This document shows, piece after piece, positions 1 to 8,631 of a stretch of 64,000 nucleotides of DNA. The stretch is from Nostoc sp. ATCC 43529 (GTDB taxonomy: Bacteria > Cyanobacteriota > Cyanobacteriia > Cyanobacteriales > Nostocaceae): positions 124,001-188,000 of the forward strand of contig LWTK01000033.1 in assembly GCA_003326205.1 (NCBI GenBank), given 5' to 3'. A program made the translations under genes and the position numbers. Under the pieces are notes generated by a model. It had not been told where the DNA came from and ran no database searches. It worked only from the letters and a program-made list of their open reading frames with translations. Numbering within the stretch: the first letter of the stretch is position 1; each line of letters opens with the position of its first letter.

Positions 1-2148
1 GCCAGTGATGGAATAGCAACTATCAGCGATATTTTTACATTAACAGTGGCGAATACCAACGATACGCCCGTGGCTGTTAACGACAGCATCACCACAAACC
101 AAAACACACCCATTATCATTAGTGCTACTACTCTTTTAAACAATGATAAAGATGTCGATGCCAGCGATGTATTGAGCATTACTAGCTGGACTCAACCTAG
201 CCAAGGAAGCTTAGTTAACAATGGTGACGGTACTTACACATATACACCTAACCAAAACTATTATGGCTCTGATAGCTTCACTTATACCCTCAGCGATGGA
301 CAAGGAGGCAGCAGTATTGCAACTGTTAACTTGCTCGTAAATCAAACAATCAATGTCATTAATGGCACTTTAAGCGCAGATAACCTGACTGGTACAGAAA
401 TAAGAGATATCATCTCTGGATTCCAAGCAAATGACAACCTCAAAGGACTAGGCGATAATGACACCCTTGATGGTGGTGATGGAAATGATACCTTAGATGG
501 CGGTGCAGGAGATGACAGTCTCATCGGTGGTAAAGGCAATGACATTTATACTGTGGACAGCATCAGCGACATTGTTATTGAAGAAGTCAATGCAGGCACA
601 GATTTAGTCAAGTCTTCTGTAAATTGGCTGTTAGCAGCTAATCTAGAAAAGTTGACCCTGATGGCAACTGAGGCAATTAATGGTACTGGTAACAGCCTGA
701 ATAACATTCTCACGGGAAATACTGCCGCTAATATCTTGAAGGGAGAAGGTGGCAATGACAGCCTCATTGGTGGTGAGGGCAATGATAGCCTCATTGGTGG
801 TGAGGGCAATGATACCTTAGATGGCGGCGTAGGTGCTGACAGTCTCGATGGTGGAGCCGGCAATGACATTTACACTGTAGACAACCTCAGCGATATTATT
901 ACTGAAGGCTTGAATGCAGGTACAGATTTAGTCAAGTCTTCCGTGAATTTGGTATTGGCAGATAACGTGGAAAACTTGACCTTGACTGGAACCGGAGCGA
1001 TCGATGGTACTGGTAACAAAGAGAATAACATTCTCATTGGAAATACTGCTGCCAACATCTTGAAGGGAGAAGAGGGCAATGATAGCCTGATAGGTGGTTC
1101 CGGTAATGACACCTTAGTTGGTGGTTCTGGTAATGACACCTTAGATGGTGGTATTGGTAATGATAGCTTTGATGGTGGAAGTGGCAATGATATTTACATC
1201 GTAGACAGCCTCAGCGATGTGATTACTGAAGGCTTAAATGCAGGTACAGATTTAGTCAATTCTGCGGTGAGTTGGGTGTTGATAGATAACCTGGAAAACT
1301 TGACTCTGACTGGAAGCAAAGTCATCAATGGTACTGGTAACGAAGAGAATAACATCCTCACAGGAAATAGTGCCGCTAACATCTTAAAAGCAGAAGATGG
1401 CAATGATACCCTGATTGGTGGCTCCGGTAATGACACCTTGTTCGGTGATTTGGGTGACGATATCTTGGATGGAGGCGCAGGAATTGACAGCCTTGATGGT
1501 GGAGTCGGTAATGATACTTATACTGTAGACAACCTCAGCGATGCAATTACTGAAGGCTTAGATGCAGGAATAGATTTAGTCAAGTCTTCGGTTAGCTGGG
1601 TGATGGGAAATAACCTGGAAAACTTGACCTTGACTGGAAGCAAGGTCATCAATGGTACTGGTAACAGCCTCAATAACATCCTTGTCGGAAATACTGCTGC
1701 TAACATCTTGAATGGAGTTGATGGCAACGATCGCCTCTTTGGTAACTCAGGCAATGATACCTTGGATGGAGGTACGGGTGACGATGTACTCAGCGGTGGA
1801 ATTGGTCGAGATGTGTTAACTGGTGGAACTGGGCGAGATAGCTTCAACCTGGCTGATACCCGCACCGGAGGCTACGATACTATTACTGATTTTACTGTTG
1901 GAGATGATACTATCTTAATTTCCAAAGCAGAATTTGGACTGACCCAATCTCAAGATACACCACTCGAAGAAAGCTTGTTCCGAATTGGGACTAGTGCAAC
2001 AACATCTGGCGATCGCTTTATCTACAATCAAACTACGGGTAGCCTATTCTTTGATAAAGATGGACTTGGTGGTACGGCACAAGTTCAAATCGCTCAGTTC
2101 TCAAATCAGGCAATGCTTACTAGTGCAAATATTATTGCGATCGCCTAA
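1..2148 (+). CDS. RTX-type calcium-binding repeat protein, C-terminal part (5' end outside window)
   Basis: The reading frame is open from base 1, so the gene begins upstream of the window; a GTG at 46 is internal. The visible 715 residues start with the end of a cadherin-like domain (closing motif LTVANTNDTPVAVND) and a second Ig/cadherin-like domain to about base 345. From about 350 to 1850 come blocks of RTX nonapeptides (GGxGNDxLxG), which bind calcium in a parallel beta-roll. Four copies of a roughly 110-residue unit (YTVD..SDIITEG.NAGTDLVKSSV...LENLTLTG...GTGN..NNILTGN) alternate with these blocks. The end (GGYDTITDFTVGDD to the stop) is the usual C-terminal cap of secreted RTX proteins. 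Such proteins are normally exported by type I secretion; no transporter gene is visible here. Function beyond calcium binding, such as adhesion or surface layer, is inference. A related, truncated fragment lies at 46724-47338. Confidence 0.9.
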   Translation, partial: ASDGIATISDIFTLTVANTNDTPVAVNDSITTNQNTPIIISATTLLNNDKDVDASDVLSITSWTQPSQGSLVNNGDGTYTYTPNQNYYGSDSFTYTLSDGQGGSSIATVNLLVNQTINVINGTLSADNLTGTEIRDIISGFQANDNLKGLGDNDTLDGGDGNDTLDGGAGDDSLIGGKGNDIYTVDSISDIVIEEVNAGTDLVKSSVNWLLAANLEKLTLMATEAINGTGNSLNNILTGNTAANILKGEGGNDSLIGGEGNDSLIGGEGNDTLDGGVGADSLDGGAGNDIYTVDNLSDIITEGLNAGTDLVKSSVNLVLADNVENLTLTGTGAIDGTGNKENNILIGNTAANILKGEEGNDSLIGGSGNDTLVGGSGNDTLDGGIGNDSFDGGSGNDIYIVDSLSDVITEGLNAGTDLVNSAVSWVLIDNLENLTLTGSKVINGTGNEENNILTGNSAANILKAEDGNDTLIGGSGNDTLFGDLGDDILDGGAGIDSLDGGVGNDTYTVDNLSDAITEGLDAGIDLVKSSVSWVMGNNLENLTLTGSKVINGTGNSLNNILVGNTAANILNGVDGNDRLFGNSGNDTLDGGTGDDVLSGGIGRDVLTGGTGRDSFNLADTRTGGYDTITDFTVGDDTILISKAEFGLTQSQDTPLEESLFRIGTSATTSGDRFIYNQTTGSLFFDKDGLGGTAQVQIAQFSNQAMLTSANIIAIA

Positions 2149-2194
2149 CTGTTGCTAGCTTGACTTGTACCTGAAATATAGGTATAATTGCAGT

Positions 2195-2360
2195 CGCAAT
2201 AGAAGGGGAGTAGCTGCTGGCAAAAATTTATCAGCCAGTGCATCTGAATCAACATACTGGCGATGAGCCTGGTTCAGGTGGCAAATAATAAAATATTTGA
2301 AAGCGAGACCTTCACTAAGTTCACACCGAAAAGTGTTAGCTTGGTGAGGTTTTTTCGCTC
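2195..2360 (+). promoter_or_regulatory. yybP-ykoY family Mn2+ riboswitch with overlapping intrinsic terminator
   Basis: The two most conserved elements of the yybP-ykoY class are present: AGGGGAGTAGC at 2203-2213 and GCGAGACCTTCACT at 2303-2315, about 90 nt apart. The 3' element is also the left arm of a terminator. ACC-T-CACTAAG (2308-2319, one bulged T) pairs with CTTGGTGAGGT (2340-2350), followed by T6. Ligand binding should therefore hold the GAGACC strand in the aptamer and prevent termination, switching on the exporter gene at 2407. This class is known to sense Mn2+ and often precedes TMEM165/GDT1 exporters. Confidence 0.88.
2308..2356 (+). terminator. riboswitch-controlled intrinsic terminator
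   Basis: Stem 2308-2319 with 2340-2350 (11 pairs, one bulge), 20-nt loop, then a run of T at 2350-2355. It lies between the aptamer core and the GTG start at 2407, so it works as an attenuator. Confidence 0.8.
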
Positions 2361-2406
2361 TCATCAAGCTTCACATCGGTCAACGATTCTTCAGGAGCTT
2401 GAGAGA

Positions 2407-3027
2407 GTGTTAACAGCTTTTACCGCAGGTTTGTTATTAATTACAGTTTCAGAACTAGGCGATAAAACATTTTTTATTGCTGTGATTTTGGCAATGCATC
2501 ACTCGCGGCGGCTGGTATTTACAGGTGTGGTAGCTGCCTTAGCCGCGATGACAATTCTTTCGGTGCTATTTGGACAGGCAGCATCGTTGTTGCCTAAAGT
2601 TTATATTCATTATGCTGAAATAACTTTGTTTATCGCCTTTGGTATCAAGCTGCTGTACGACGCTAGTAAGATGCCTGCCTCTGCTTGTGACACTGAAATT
2701 GTAGAAGAGGCCGAAGCTGCGGTAAAACAGGCAGATTTGCAGCTACCAAAGCAAAAAAATTCCTTATCAATTTTAATAGAAGCCTTTGCATTAACATTTA
2801 TGGCAGAGTGGGGCGATCGCACTCAAATTGCCACCATTGCTTTAGCAGCCGGCAATAATCCAATTGGAGTAACCACAGGTGCAATTTTGGGACATGCGAT
2901 TTGTGCAGCGATCGCTGTTATCGGCGGCAAAATGATTGCCGGTCGCATTTCTGAACGTCAACTAACCTTGATTGGCGGATGCCTGTTTTTTATCTTTGGT
3001 ATCGTTGCTGCCATTGAAGGAGTGTGA
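2407..3027 (+). CDS. TMEM165/GDT1 family Mn2+/Ca2+ exporter
   Basis: This is a six-helix cation exporter of the UPF0016/GDT1 family, which removes Mn2+ (or Ca2+) from the cytosol by exchange, usually with H+. Both signature motifs are present: ELGDKT at residues 16-21 and EWGDRT at 134-139, in two inverted three-helix repeats joined by a hydrophilic loop rich in E, K and Q. I place the start at GTG 2407, which gives 206 residues, the usual family length, and follows AGGAG at 2392-2396. An upstream in-frame ATG at 2263 lies inside the riboswitch and would add an uncharacteristic 48-residue extension. Regulation by the preceding Mn riboswitch fits the substrate. It is a plausible orthologue of the cyanobacterial thylakoid manganese exporter Mnx; that assignment is inference. 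Confidence 0.9.
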   Translation: MLTAFTAGLLLITVSELGDKTFFIAVILAMHHSRRLVFTGVVAALAAMTILSVLFGQAASLLPKVYIHYAEITLFIAFGIKLLYDASKMPASACDTEIVEEAEAAVKQADLQLPKQKNSLSILIEAFALTFMAEWGDRTQIATIALAAGNNPIGVTTGAILGHAICAAIAVIGGKMIAGRISERQLTLIGGCLFFIFGIVAAIEGV

Positions 3028-3106
3028 GAATTGGGCATTGGGCATGGGGCATTGGGCATTGGTTATTTCTCCCCCTGCCTCCCCTGCCTCCTCTGCCCCA
3101 TGCCCA

Positions 3107-4000
3107 TCACTTAGGTTTACTTTCCGACGGAGGTGCGCCAGATGCAGCCGCATTAGGGGTGATAGGATCTGTCGCGGCTTTGTTGATTCCGTCTTTGTAT
3201 TGAGCGGGTGCTAAAGCTGCGGCACGATCGAATAAAGGTTTTGCTTCTGCGTTTTTGCCCTGTTGTTTCAGCAGCATCGCTTTTGCGACAACGGGGCGAA
3301 AATCTTTTGGATCTTTCTTAATTGCCTGCTCATATGCAGAGGCGGCTTGGGCATAGCGTTTTTGAGAAGCGTGAACAGAACCTAACAGCACTTGCACAGC
3401 CACAGTGTCGATACTTCCAGGTTGATTTGTATTTGCTTGGGCAGCATTAGTGAGAGTATCTTGCAACAAGCCAATGGCTGCTTCGGGGCGTTGCTGGCTG
3501 AGCAACAGAGCCACCATTCCTTGCAAAGCCTTCAAATCTCCTGGTTTCGTGTCTAAAACCGAGCGATAAGCTTGGGCGGCTCCTTCGCGATCGCCTATTT
3601 GCTGTTTGGCTTGAGCCAAGAGTACTGCGTATTCTGATTGTTCGGGATTGAGTTTAGCTAGTTTTTCTAAAGGTTCAATAACGACTTGAATATCAGATGG
3701 TTTAACCTCACTTTTTTCTTTTTGACTGAGTAATTGTAGCCGCGCTTCTAATAAGCCTTTAAGCGCAGTCTGATTTTCTGGTTCCCTTTGCAAAACCAGC
3801 TCATATCCCCGTACTTGGTCTTCGAGTTTTGATTTTTGGTCAGAGGAAGTCAAACTGCCTTTGGTGTTAGCGGTATTCTGGCTAGAAAATGGCGTATTAT
3901 TCAATGCTCCAAATAAAGGAATCACTGAAACACCGACAAAAGCGAGAACTGCCAGCACCAAGATAACTTGAACTATCCAGCGATTGCGCGGTTGAGACAC
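3107..4000 (-). CDS. membrane-anchored tetratricopeptide repeat protein
   Basis: A 297-residue protein with one transmembrane helix near the N-terminus (around residues 8-28, RWIVQVILVLAVLAF), a linker, then four to five TPR helices-turn-helices from about residue 65 to 265. Examples are the stretches beginning YELVLQREPENQTALKG, AYRSVLDTKPGDLKAL and AYEQAIKKDPKDFRPV. The tail is rich in Pro, Ala and Ser. TPRs serve as protein-protein scaffolds, so this is probably an assembly factor at a membrane; the partner is unknown. The start chosen is GTG at 4000, after AGGAG about 12 nt upstream. An ATG at 4069 would add 23 residues that do not resemble a conserved N-terminus. It converges on the exporter gene, with short tandem repeats in the gap. 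Confidence 0.75.
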   Translation of the reverse strand: MSQPRNRWIVQVILVLAVLAFVGVSVIPLFGALNNTPFSSQNTANTKGSLTSSDQKSKLEDQVRGYELVLQREPENQTALKGLLEARLQLLSQKEKSEVKPSDIQVVIEPLEKLAKLNPEQSEYAVLLAQAKQQIGDREGAAQAYRSVLDTKPGDLKALQGMVALLLSQQRPEAAIGLLQDTLTNAAQANTNQPGSIDTVAVQVLLGSVHASQKRYAQAASAYEQAIKKDPKDFRPVVAKAMLLKQQGKNAEAKPLFDRAAALAPAQYKDGINKAATDPITPNAAASGAPPSESKPK

Positions 4001-4381
4001 AGTTTTGTCTTTCTCCTGAATTCTAATGACATTATGATTTAGACAACTCGTAAAGTTAAAAATTTCCAAAACTTTGCGGAATACCGCTTATTGTCTGTGA
4101 ATTTTATAACAATTAACTATCCACACTGCTAAAGTAAGTGATGACTTTAGGAGGAGCCGTCAGAATTGTAGCTGTGATAAGCTTCCGAAACTAGTGTCTA
4201 GAGCGCTAGATTAGACTTTTAGTGTTTACACACTAAATTTAACGCCTTTAGGATTGTGTAGAGTACTCTAGTGTGAGTTTGTGAAAAGTAAATATACTTT
4301 CTTTACTCCGCACAAACGTTCTTTTCAGCTGCCTTTGTTAAATCCCATAATTGGGATGTGTCTGTGCCCCAAGGAGTTTTT
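4001..4381. other. intergenic, divergent promoter region
   Basis: AT-rich spacer between two divergent genes, expected to hold both promoters. One small perfect hairpin is visible (TTTAGTGT at 4218-4225 with ACACTAAA at 4229-4236). I see no RNA gene or mobile element. Confidence 0.5.
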
Positions 4382-5398
4382 ATGAATTCCGACCTGATGC
4401 CATTGCCCGAATCTTCCAATTCTTCTGCCTCTAGCCAGGGAAAAAATACCATAGAGGTAGCCGCTAATGTTATTAATACAGCAGCAAACCAGTCCTCTAA
4501 AGTTGAAAATTCGCCTGTTAACCCCAGTGAGACTGACCCAAATGGGAACTTAGCCAATCGACAGCAACCGATTCCGCCTCCCAGCGAGCCGATGCAATAT
4601 CGAGCCATCGGTTTAGTCCGAGGTCGATATTGTGCTAGCAGCGAACAATTTACCCAAGGTACGCTGCTGACCACAGATGGTGTTGAACTCAACGCCGTCC
4701 TTTTAGGACGGATTATGAGCTTAGTCAAGAATCACTTAGACTTAGAGCAAGAACATTTGTGGGTAGTATATCCACGTACAAGACAAGAAAATGATACTTT
4801 GCATATTCAAATTGTAGGAGTTTGGGAGCCAGAAAACCTGGCTAAAAACTCAATAGATGAGGACGAACTAGACTCGGAGTCACAAGAGGTAGAAACGCCT
4901 GATGATGACTTATCCGAAAACTCGGAACTCAATACAATTCCCCTGATACCCTCATCAGAAATTGCAGATGGTGGCTTTTCTGTTCGTGGTGAGGTAGTAT
5001 ACCAGTCTTTTGATGCTAAGAGCTTGGTAGTCAAAATTAAGCAAGCTCCACGCAAACCAACTGATAAACCCAAATATTTTAAGTTGAAATTGAGGGGTGT
5101 GCTAACCACCAAAGCAGTAGGGAAATTCTGGGACTTCCAAGCTAAGCGGGAAGCTGATGTTTTAGTGGTAGAAAAAGCTGATGCGATCGCTGATTTGCCC
5201 AAAAAACGCAGACCAGGAGTTAAAGGAGGCCCTCGTGGTGGTGGTGGTAGAAAACCATTCCCTCCCAGACGCGGTAGCGAAACTCCCCGTCCCATCAAGA
5301 AAGCAAGTGCAGGCGGCGATACTCCTATAATTTCCAAACCTATACCGAAAACACCCACTCCTAAGCCCATTAAGCGACCGAAACCACCGCAGGAGTAG
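4382..5398 (+). CDS. conserved cyanobacterial protein of unknown function with basic RG/KP-rich tail
   Basis: I do not recognise a named family. The start is ATG 4382, because AAGGAG sits 5 nt upstream; an upstream GTG at 4358 in the same frame precedes that site. The 338 residues fall into four parts: a low-complexity Ser/Asn/Pro leader (1-70), a beta-rich domain (YRAIGLVRGRY to IVGVWEPE, about 72-152), an acidic linker full of D, E and S (155-200), and a second beta-rich domain (FSVRGEVVYQSFD to VLVVEKAD, about 205-268). A strongly basic tail follows, with KKRRPGVKGGPRGGGGRK and many KP and PK dipeptides. The two domains look like diverged copies of one fold. The tail suggests binding to RNA or another polyanion; this is inference. 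Confidence 0.72.
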   Translation: MNSDLMPLPESSNSSASSQGKNTIEVAANVINTAANQSSKVENSPVNPSETDPNGNLANRQQPIPPPSEPMQYRAIGLVRGRYCASSEQFTQGTLLTTDGVELNAVLLGRIMSLVKNHLDLEQEHLWVVYPRTRQENDTLHIQIVGVWEPENLAKNSIDEDELDSESQEVETPDDDLSENSELNTIPLIPSSEIADGGFSVRGEVVYQSFDAKSLVVKIKQAPRKPTDKPKYFKLKLRGVLTTKAVGKFWDFQAKREADVLVVEKADAIADLPKKRRPGVKGGPRGGGGRKPFPPRRGSETPRPIKKASAGGDTPIISKPIPKTPTPKPIKRPKPPQE

Positions 5399-5512
5399 GG
5401 ACAAGGGGACAAGGGGACAAGGGGACAAGGGGACAAGGGGGCAAGGGGACAAGGAGAATAATTCATAACCAATGCCCAATGCCCAATGCCCAATGCCCAA
5501 TGCCCTATGCCC
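5398..5512. repeat. two adjacent short tandem repeat arrays
   Basis: About seven copies of the octamer ACAAGGGG (5398-5456) are followed by about six copies of the heptamer CCAATGC (5470-5512). These arrays start exactly at the stop codon of the upstream gene. They are of the STRR type common in heterocystous cyanobacteria. Confidence 0.9.
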
Positions 5513-5530
5513 CATGCCCAGTCTCCAAGA

Positions 5531-6700
5531 TCAAAAATCCGTCCAACGATCTTGGGGTAGAAAAGAACGCTCCATTGGAATTGGAGAAACTGGTTCTGTA
5601 AGGGTAAACTTACCTGCTTCAATCCACTGTTTTAACTCTAGGGCAACTTGCCTGGAAAAAAACAAACTCGCTAAGGGGGCAGAGCGTACAGCTTTGCCCT
5701 CGATGGTTATTCGCCCAGATTTGAGTTGGGTGTAACTCACCAAACCAAAGGTGGGACGCACGCGGCGCGGAATGGAAAAGTCTACGATTGGGGCTACTAG
5801 GTCTTGGTCTTGGACGGCACAGCGTTCAACTACTTGTTCGTTTAATACGGGAAGTGGTACGCCAACGCCTAACATTAATGAAGGGCCGTAACTTTTGAAG
5901 TAACAACCCCGCACCCAATGAGCATCCATTTGCTTGGCATCGCCAATTAAAGCTAGAGTAGCGGCAGGGCCAATGGGTGTACGATTCGCTAAACGCTTTT
6001 GTAAGGGAAAGTGCTGAGTGCCTTCCCAGGCGACATAGCCAACACCACCGCCTAAAAAAATTCTTGTACCTATACCAATAAGTTGCAGTTCTGGGTCGTT
6101 GAGTAACGGGGAAATAGCACCGGGATTAGAGTAAACGGCATTCCCTAAACGCGGTTGTAAAGGCCCCAAGTAAGTAAAAAGTGGGCGATCGCCACCATTC
6201 ACACCAACGATAAAATTTTGATAAAGATTGCGCGGATTGAATAAATAAAACTGATTTATTGTTTCGCTGGTAATTGTAGTTTCAAATGTGGCTCTGGGGT
6301 AACAATCTGTTACTTGCCCTTGCGCTCTGACGTGTATCTGTTTACCAGCGATCAAATCTTCGATGACATGACCGCCGCCGCGTTCTCGCGCTTCTTCGCC
6401 ATCCATCACTTCTACAGCACAACTGGCACCCAAATATAAATCTACTGCGCCAAAACCAGAGTAAGCTGGAACGCCATCTAACCAACAACGGCGAATTTTG
6501 ATTGGGGGGTCGGTATGTCCGAGGTTGATAATTGCACCACTTGATTCCATCGGCTCGAAAGTGCCAGTGGTAATGACATCAACTTCTTTGGCAGTTTTAG
6601 TAACACCGATTTCTATAACTCGTGCTTTTAATTCTTCGGTTGTCAACACTACCGCACGTTGGCGGCTAATTTTTTCGTTAATTTCTGCAATTGTTCGCAT
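5531..6700 (-). CDS. homocysteine biosynthesis protein (HcyBio/DUF39 family)
   Basis: 389 residues matching the HcyBio domain (formerly DUF39) over the whole length. Recognisable blocks are EVDVITTGTFEPMESSGAIINLGHTDP near the N-terminus, PAYSGFGAVDLYLGASCAVEVMD, GGGHVIEDLIAGK, GIGTRIFLGGGVGYVAWEGTQH, a conserved Cys in VRGCYFKSYG, and a C-terminal PTFGLVSYTQLKSG. In methanogens this family, with a ferredoxin-domain partner, makes homocysteine by inserting sulfur derived from sulfide into aspartate semialdehyde. The cyanobacterial role has to be inferred, since these bacteria also have other routes. No partner gene is adjacent. The start ATG at 6700 agrees with the family N-terminus. Confidence 0.88.
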   Translation of the reverse strand: MRTIAEINEKISRQRAVVLTTEELKARVIEIGVTKTAKEVDVITTGTFEPMESSGAIINLGHTDPPIKIRRCWLDGVPAYSGFGAVDLYLGASCAVEVMDGEEARERGGGHVIEDLIAGKQIHVRAQGQVTDCYPRATFETTITSETINQFYLFNPRNLYQNFIVGVNGGDRPLFTYLGPLQPRLGNAVYSNPGAISPLLNDPELQLIGIGTRIFLGGGVGYVAWEGTQHFPLQKRLANRTPIGPAATLALIGDAKQMDAHWVRGCYFKSYGPSLMLGVGVPLPVLNEQVVERCAVQDQDLVAPIVDFSIPRRVRPTFGLVSYTQLKSGRITIEGKAVRSAPLASLFFSRQVALELKQWIEAGKFTLTEPVSPIPMERSFLPQDRWTDF

Positions 6701-7086
6701 TTTATTGGTGCTAGCGCCTTTTATTGTCTTCTTTTATAAATGACAGATGACATCATTTCTTCTTGAAATAGTTATAAAATTCAAGTTTTTTTAAGGCGCA
6801 AACCGACTAAAACCCATACAACAAGGCGACAGCCTCTTCTTGGACTCATAAATGCCATTCAGGCCGACCTTCACAACACCGTAACTATCACTACGCTAAA
6901 TGGTATCCAAAAGTAAAATTTTTAACTAATTTTAGATATGTATACTAAGTATTATTTCTTAGCCATCTTTTTGATAGCCGTAAAATTAATACAACAAAAG
7001 TCTTGCGTTATCAATCAAATGTATGTATGGTTATGATTGACCACAGTTTACTACATTATACCTGTTAATGAACTGAGTAAGAGACA
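6701..7086. other. intergenic, divergent promoter region
   Basis: AT-rich spacer between the divergent HcyBio and DUF4231 genes. I see no clear hairpin, RNA gene or repeat beyond simple AT-rich sequence. Confidence 0.4.
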
Positions 7087-7968
7087 ATGACTACTTCTGA
7101 ATTAACTAATCTTGAAAATAAAAACCAAAATCAAATTTCTGATACATTTGAAAATTTATCCTCTCAGCCAGAAGAAAAAAGATTATTTACCTTAAAGGTA
7201 ATTGAGTATTTATTACTTGCGATTTTTGTCTCTTCTGTTCTGTTTATTAGTTTTTACTCAACTGATAAAACAGTTGTAATTTATGGAACGATATCTCTAA
7301 CTATTTTGTTTTTTTTGTTATTAATCAATAGACAAGTATTTCAGGATTCTAAAAAGTTGGCTGACAAGTCAGAACTAGCCAGAAAAGCTGAACTCTATAC
7401 TTACCTATTGGCTAATAATAATTCTTGGAATCAAAATACTCTGACTTTAGCTAGAAAAAAGGCTTTACAATACTGTCAAGATTTGATTGATGATTATAAA
7501 AGAATTAAGAACGTCTCAAGGAACCTTTACTACGTTTTGCAAATAGCAACGGTTATTTTATCAGGGGTTACACCAATTTTAGTTCTAGTAGATAAATTAG
7601 AATCAGGACAACCTTGGTTAAAGTGGCTCCCCGTTCTTTGTCCGGCTCTTGCTTCCATACTCGCCAGTATAGTTACCTCTTTTCCTTTTCAAAAGAATTC
7701 CATTGCTGCTAACACAGCCGTTGAATTGTTAGAGGCTGAACAAGAAAAATTTATATTGGGAGTTACTCAGCCTTATCGTTGCTATGATGTGTCTGACGAA
7801 ATTCAACAGCAACAAAAAGCCAGTCAGGCATTAGAATACTTTATTGTTCAAGTGAATAACATTCATCTCAACCAAGTGCAACAAGCGTCTGAAACTCAAT
7901 CAGAGAAGACAGAATCGGCTCCATCCAACGAGCCAAATAAAGAGGCAACTAATGAGACAACAAAGTGA
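7087..7968 (+). CDS. DUF4231 domain membrane protein (SLATT-like)
   Basis: 293 residues with two transmembrane hairpins: helices at about 38-57 and 62-81, then 147-168 and 180-201. The second hairpin, with its following segment (ALASILASIVTSFPFQKN...TAVELLEAEQEKFI), is the DUF4231 signature. The family is related to SLATT proteins, which comparative genomics predicts to be membrane effectors or pores in nucleotide-signalled conflict systems. Here the gene stands alone, and no nucleotide cyclase is adjacent, so function is open. The C-terminal 40 residues are low-complexity (E, S, T, N). A terminator follows at 8054-8084. Confidence 0.75.
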   Translation: MTTSELTNLENKNQNQISDTFENLSSQPEEKRLFTLKVIEYLLLAIFVSSVLFISFYSTDKTVVIYGTISLTILFFLLLINRQVFQDSKKLADKSELARKAELYTYLLANNNSWNQNTLTLARKKALQYCQDLIDDYKRIKNVSRNLYYVLQIATVILSGVTPILVLVDKLESGQPWLKWLPVLCPALASILASIVTSFPFQKNSIAANTAVELLEAEQEKFILGVTQPYRCYDVSDEIQQQQKASQALEYFIVQVNNIHLNQVQQASETQSEKTESAPSNEPNKEATNETTK

Positions 7969-8053
7969 TGAATTGCTTCTAGTAATAAATCAGCTAGCGA
8001 TTCTCCGTGGTGATTCTTGGCAACAAGATTTATCAATCTAACTCTAAAGATTG

Positions 8054-8084
8054 AATTCCCGATTTTTTAAAAGTCGGGAATTTT
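8054..8084 (+). terminator. intrinsic terminator after the DUF4231 gene
   Basis: AATTCCCGA (8054-8062) pairs perfectly with TCGGGAATT (8074-8082) and is followed by TTTTC. Confidence 0.8.
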
Positions 8085-8255
8085 CTGATTTACAAATGAT
8101 TTATTCTTATAGCAGTTGTCAGCTATGTTAAAACATACAGGGTCAAAAAGCTTTCAAGCTTCTTGCGTGTTCGCTGCTATGTAAACAGTTTAATCAATAG
8201 ACTTTTTTTGCAGAATTAGGGAAAAGCGTTAATAAAAAAGCTTTTTTCTTTCCCC

Positions 8256-8283
8256 AAGAGTGCAAAAATAGTTTTGCACTCTT
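8256..8283. terminator. perfect palindrome, possible bidirectional terminator
   Basis: AAGAGTGCAAAA (8256-8267) and TTTTGCACTCTT (8272-8283) form a 12-bp perfect stem. There is no long T-run on either side, so a terminator role is possible but not certain. A poly-A/HindIII-like palindrome lies just upstream (8235-8250). Confidence 0.4.
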
Positions 8284-8385
8284 ACTCCATAAACACAATT
8301 CACAACGAAGGAATGAAAATATTTCTTTCTTAGTCCCCAGTCCCCAGTAAAGAGTCCCTATTTTCAAGGCAGGTCTAATTGTTTG

Positions 8386-8422
8386 AAATTAAAATCCCCC
8401 AGGCAATGTCCATGCCTGGGGG
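8386..8422 (-). terminator. intrinsic terminator of the tRNA-like RNA
   Basis: CCCCCAGGCA (8396-8405) pairs perfectly with TGCCTGGGGG (8413-8422). On the minus strand the stem is followed by ATTTTAATTTC, which gives the T-rich tail. It ends the permuted tRNA-like transcript. Confidence 0.85.
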
Positions 8423-8501
8423 TTGAGACCAAAAGTTTATAACTTTCAGTTACTGTTTCACAATTTCTGCCGAGTTAATTTCCGGTTCCTGAAAATTTAA
8501 T

Positions 8502-8626
8502 CTTTAAGTCGTGGTGTTTTACCCCTAAACTACCAGGTCAAATATTTGGAGACCCGGACGAGATTTGAACTCGTGTCCCACTGACATTAATTCACAGGGG
8601 TTGATGCAGAACGTGAATTTTTAAAG
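8502..8626 (-). ncRNA. permuted tRNA-like domain B
   Basis: In minus-strand order: T-stem ACGAG, loop TTCAAAT, CTCGT (8574-8558); acceptor CCGGGTC (8557-8551) and TCCA (8550-8547), that is, an encoded CCA; 7-nt linker (8546-8540); acceptor GACCTGG (8539-8533) with one G-U pair; TA; D-arm GTTT-AGGGGTA-AAAC. The lower arm is GTGG/CCAC (8581-8578 with 8514-8511), GTC/GAC and CTTTAA/TTAAAG (8626-8621 with 8507-8502). A 7-bp hairpin AATTCAC/GTGAATT (8619-8613 with 8595-8589) is inserted. The hairpin loop ACCCCT could also pair with the D-loop AGGGGT. Confidence 0.8.
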
Positions 8627-8631
8627 TGAGC

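Noticed and set aside
342-1865. Several minus-strand ORFs rich in Pro and Ser
   Set aside because: They are mirror frames of the Gly/Asp-rich RTX repeats.
2263-2406. N-terminal extension of the exporter
   Set aside because: The stretch is the riboswitch and its terminator; the length from GTG 2407 fits the family.
5162-5622. Minus-strand ORFs overlapping the basic-tailed protein and the CCAATGC repeats
   Set aside because: Composition follows the repeats (GHWALGIGHWAL) and the opposite strand has a better-supported gene.
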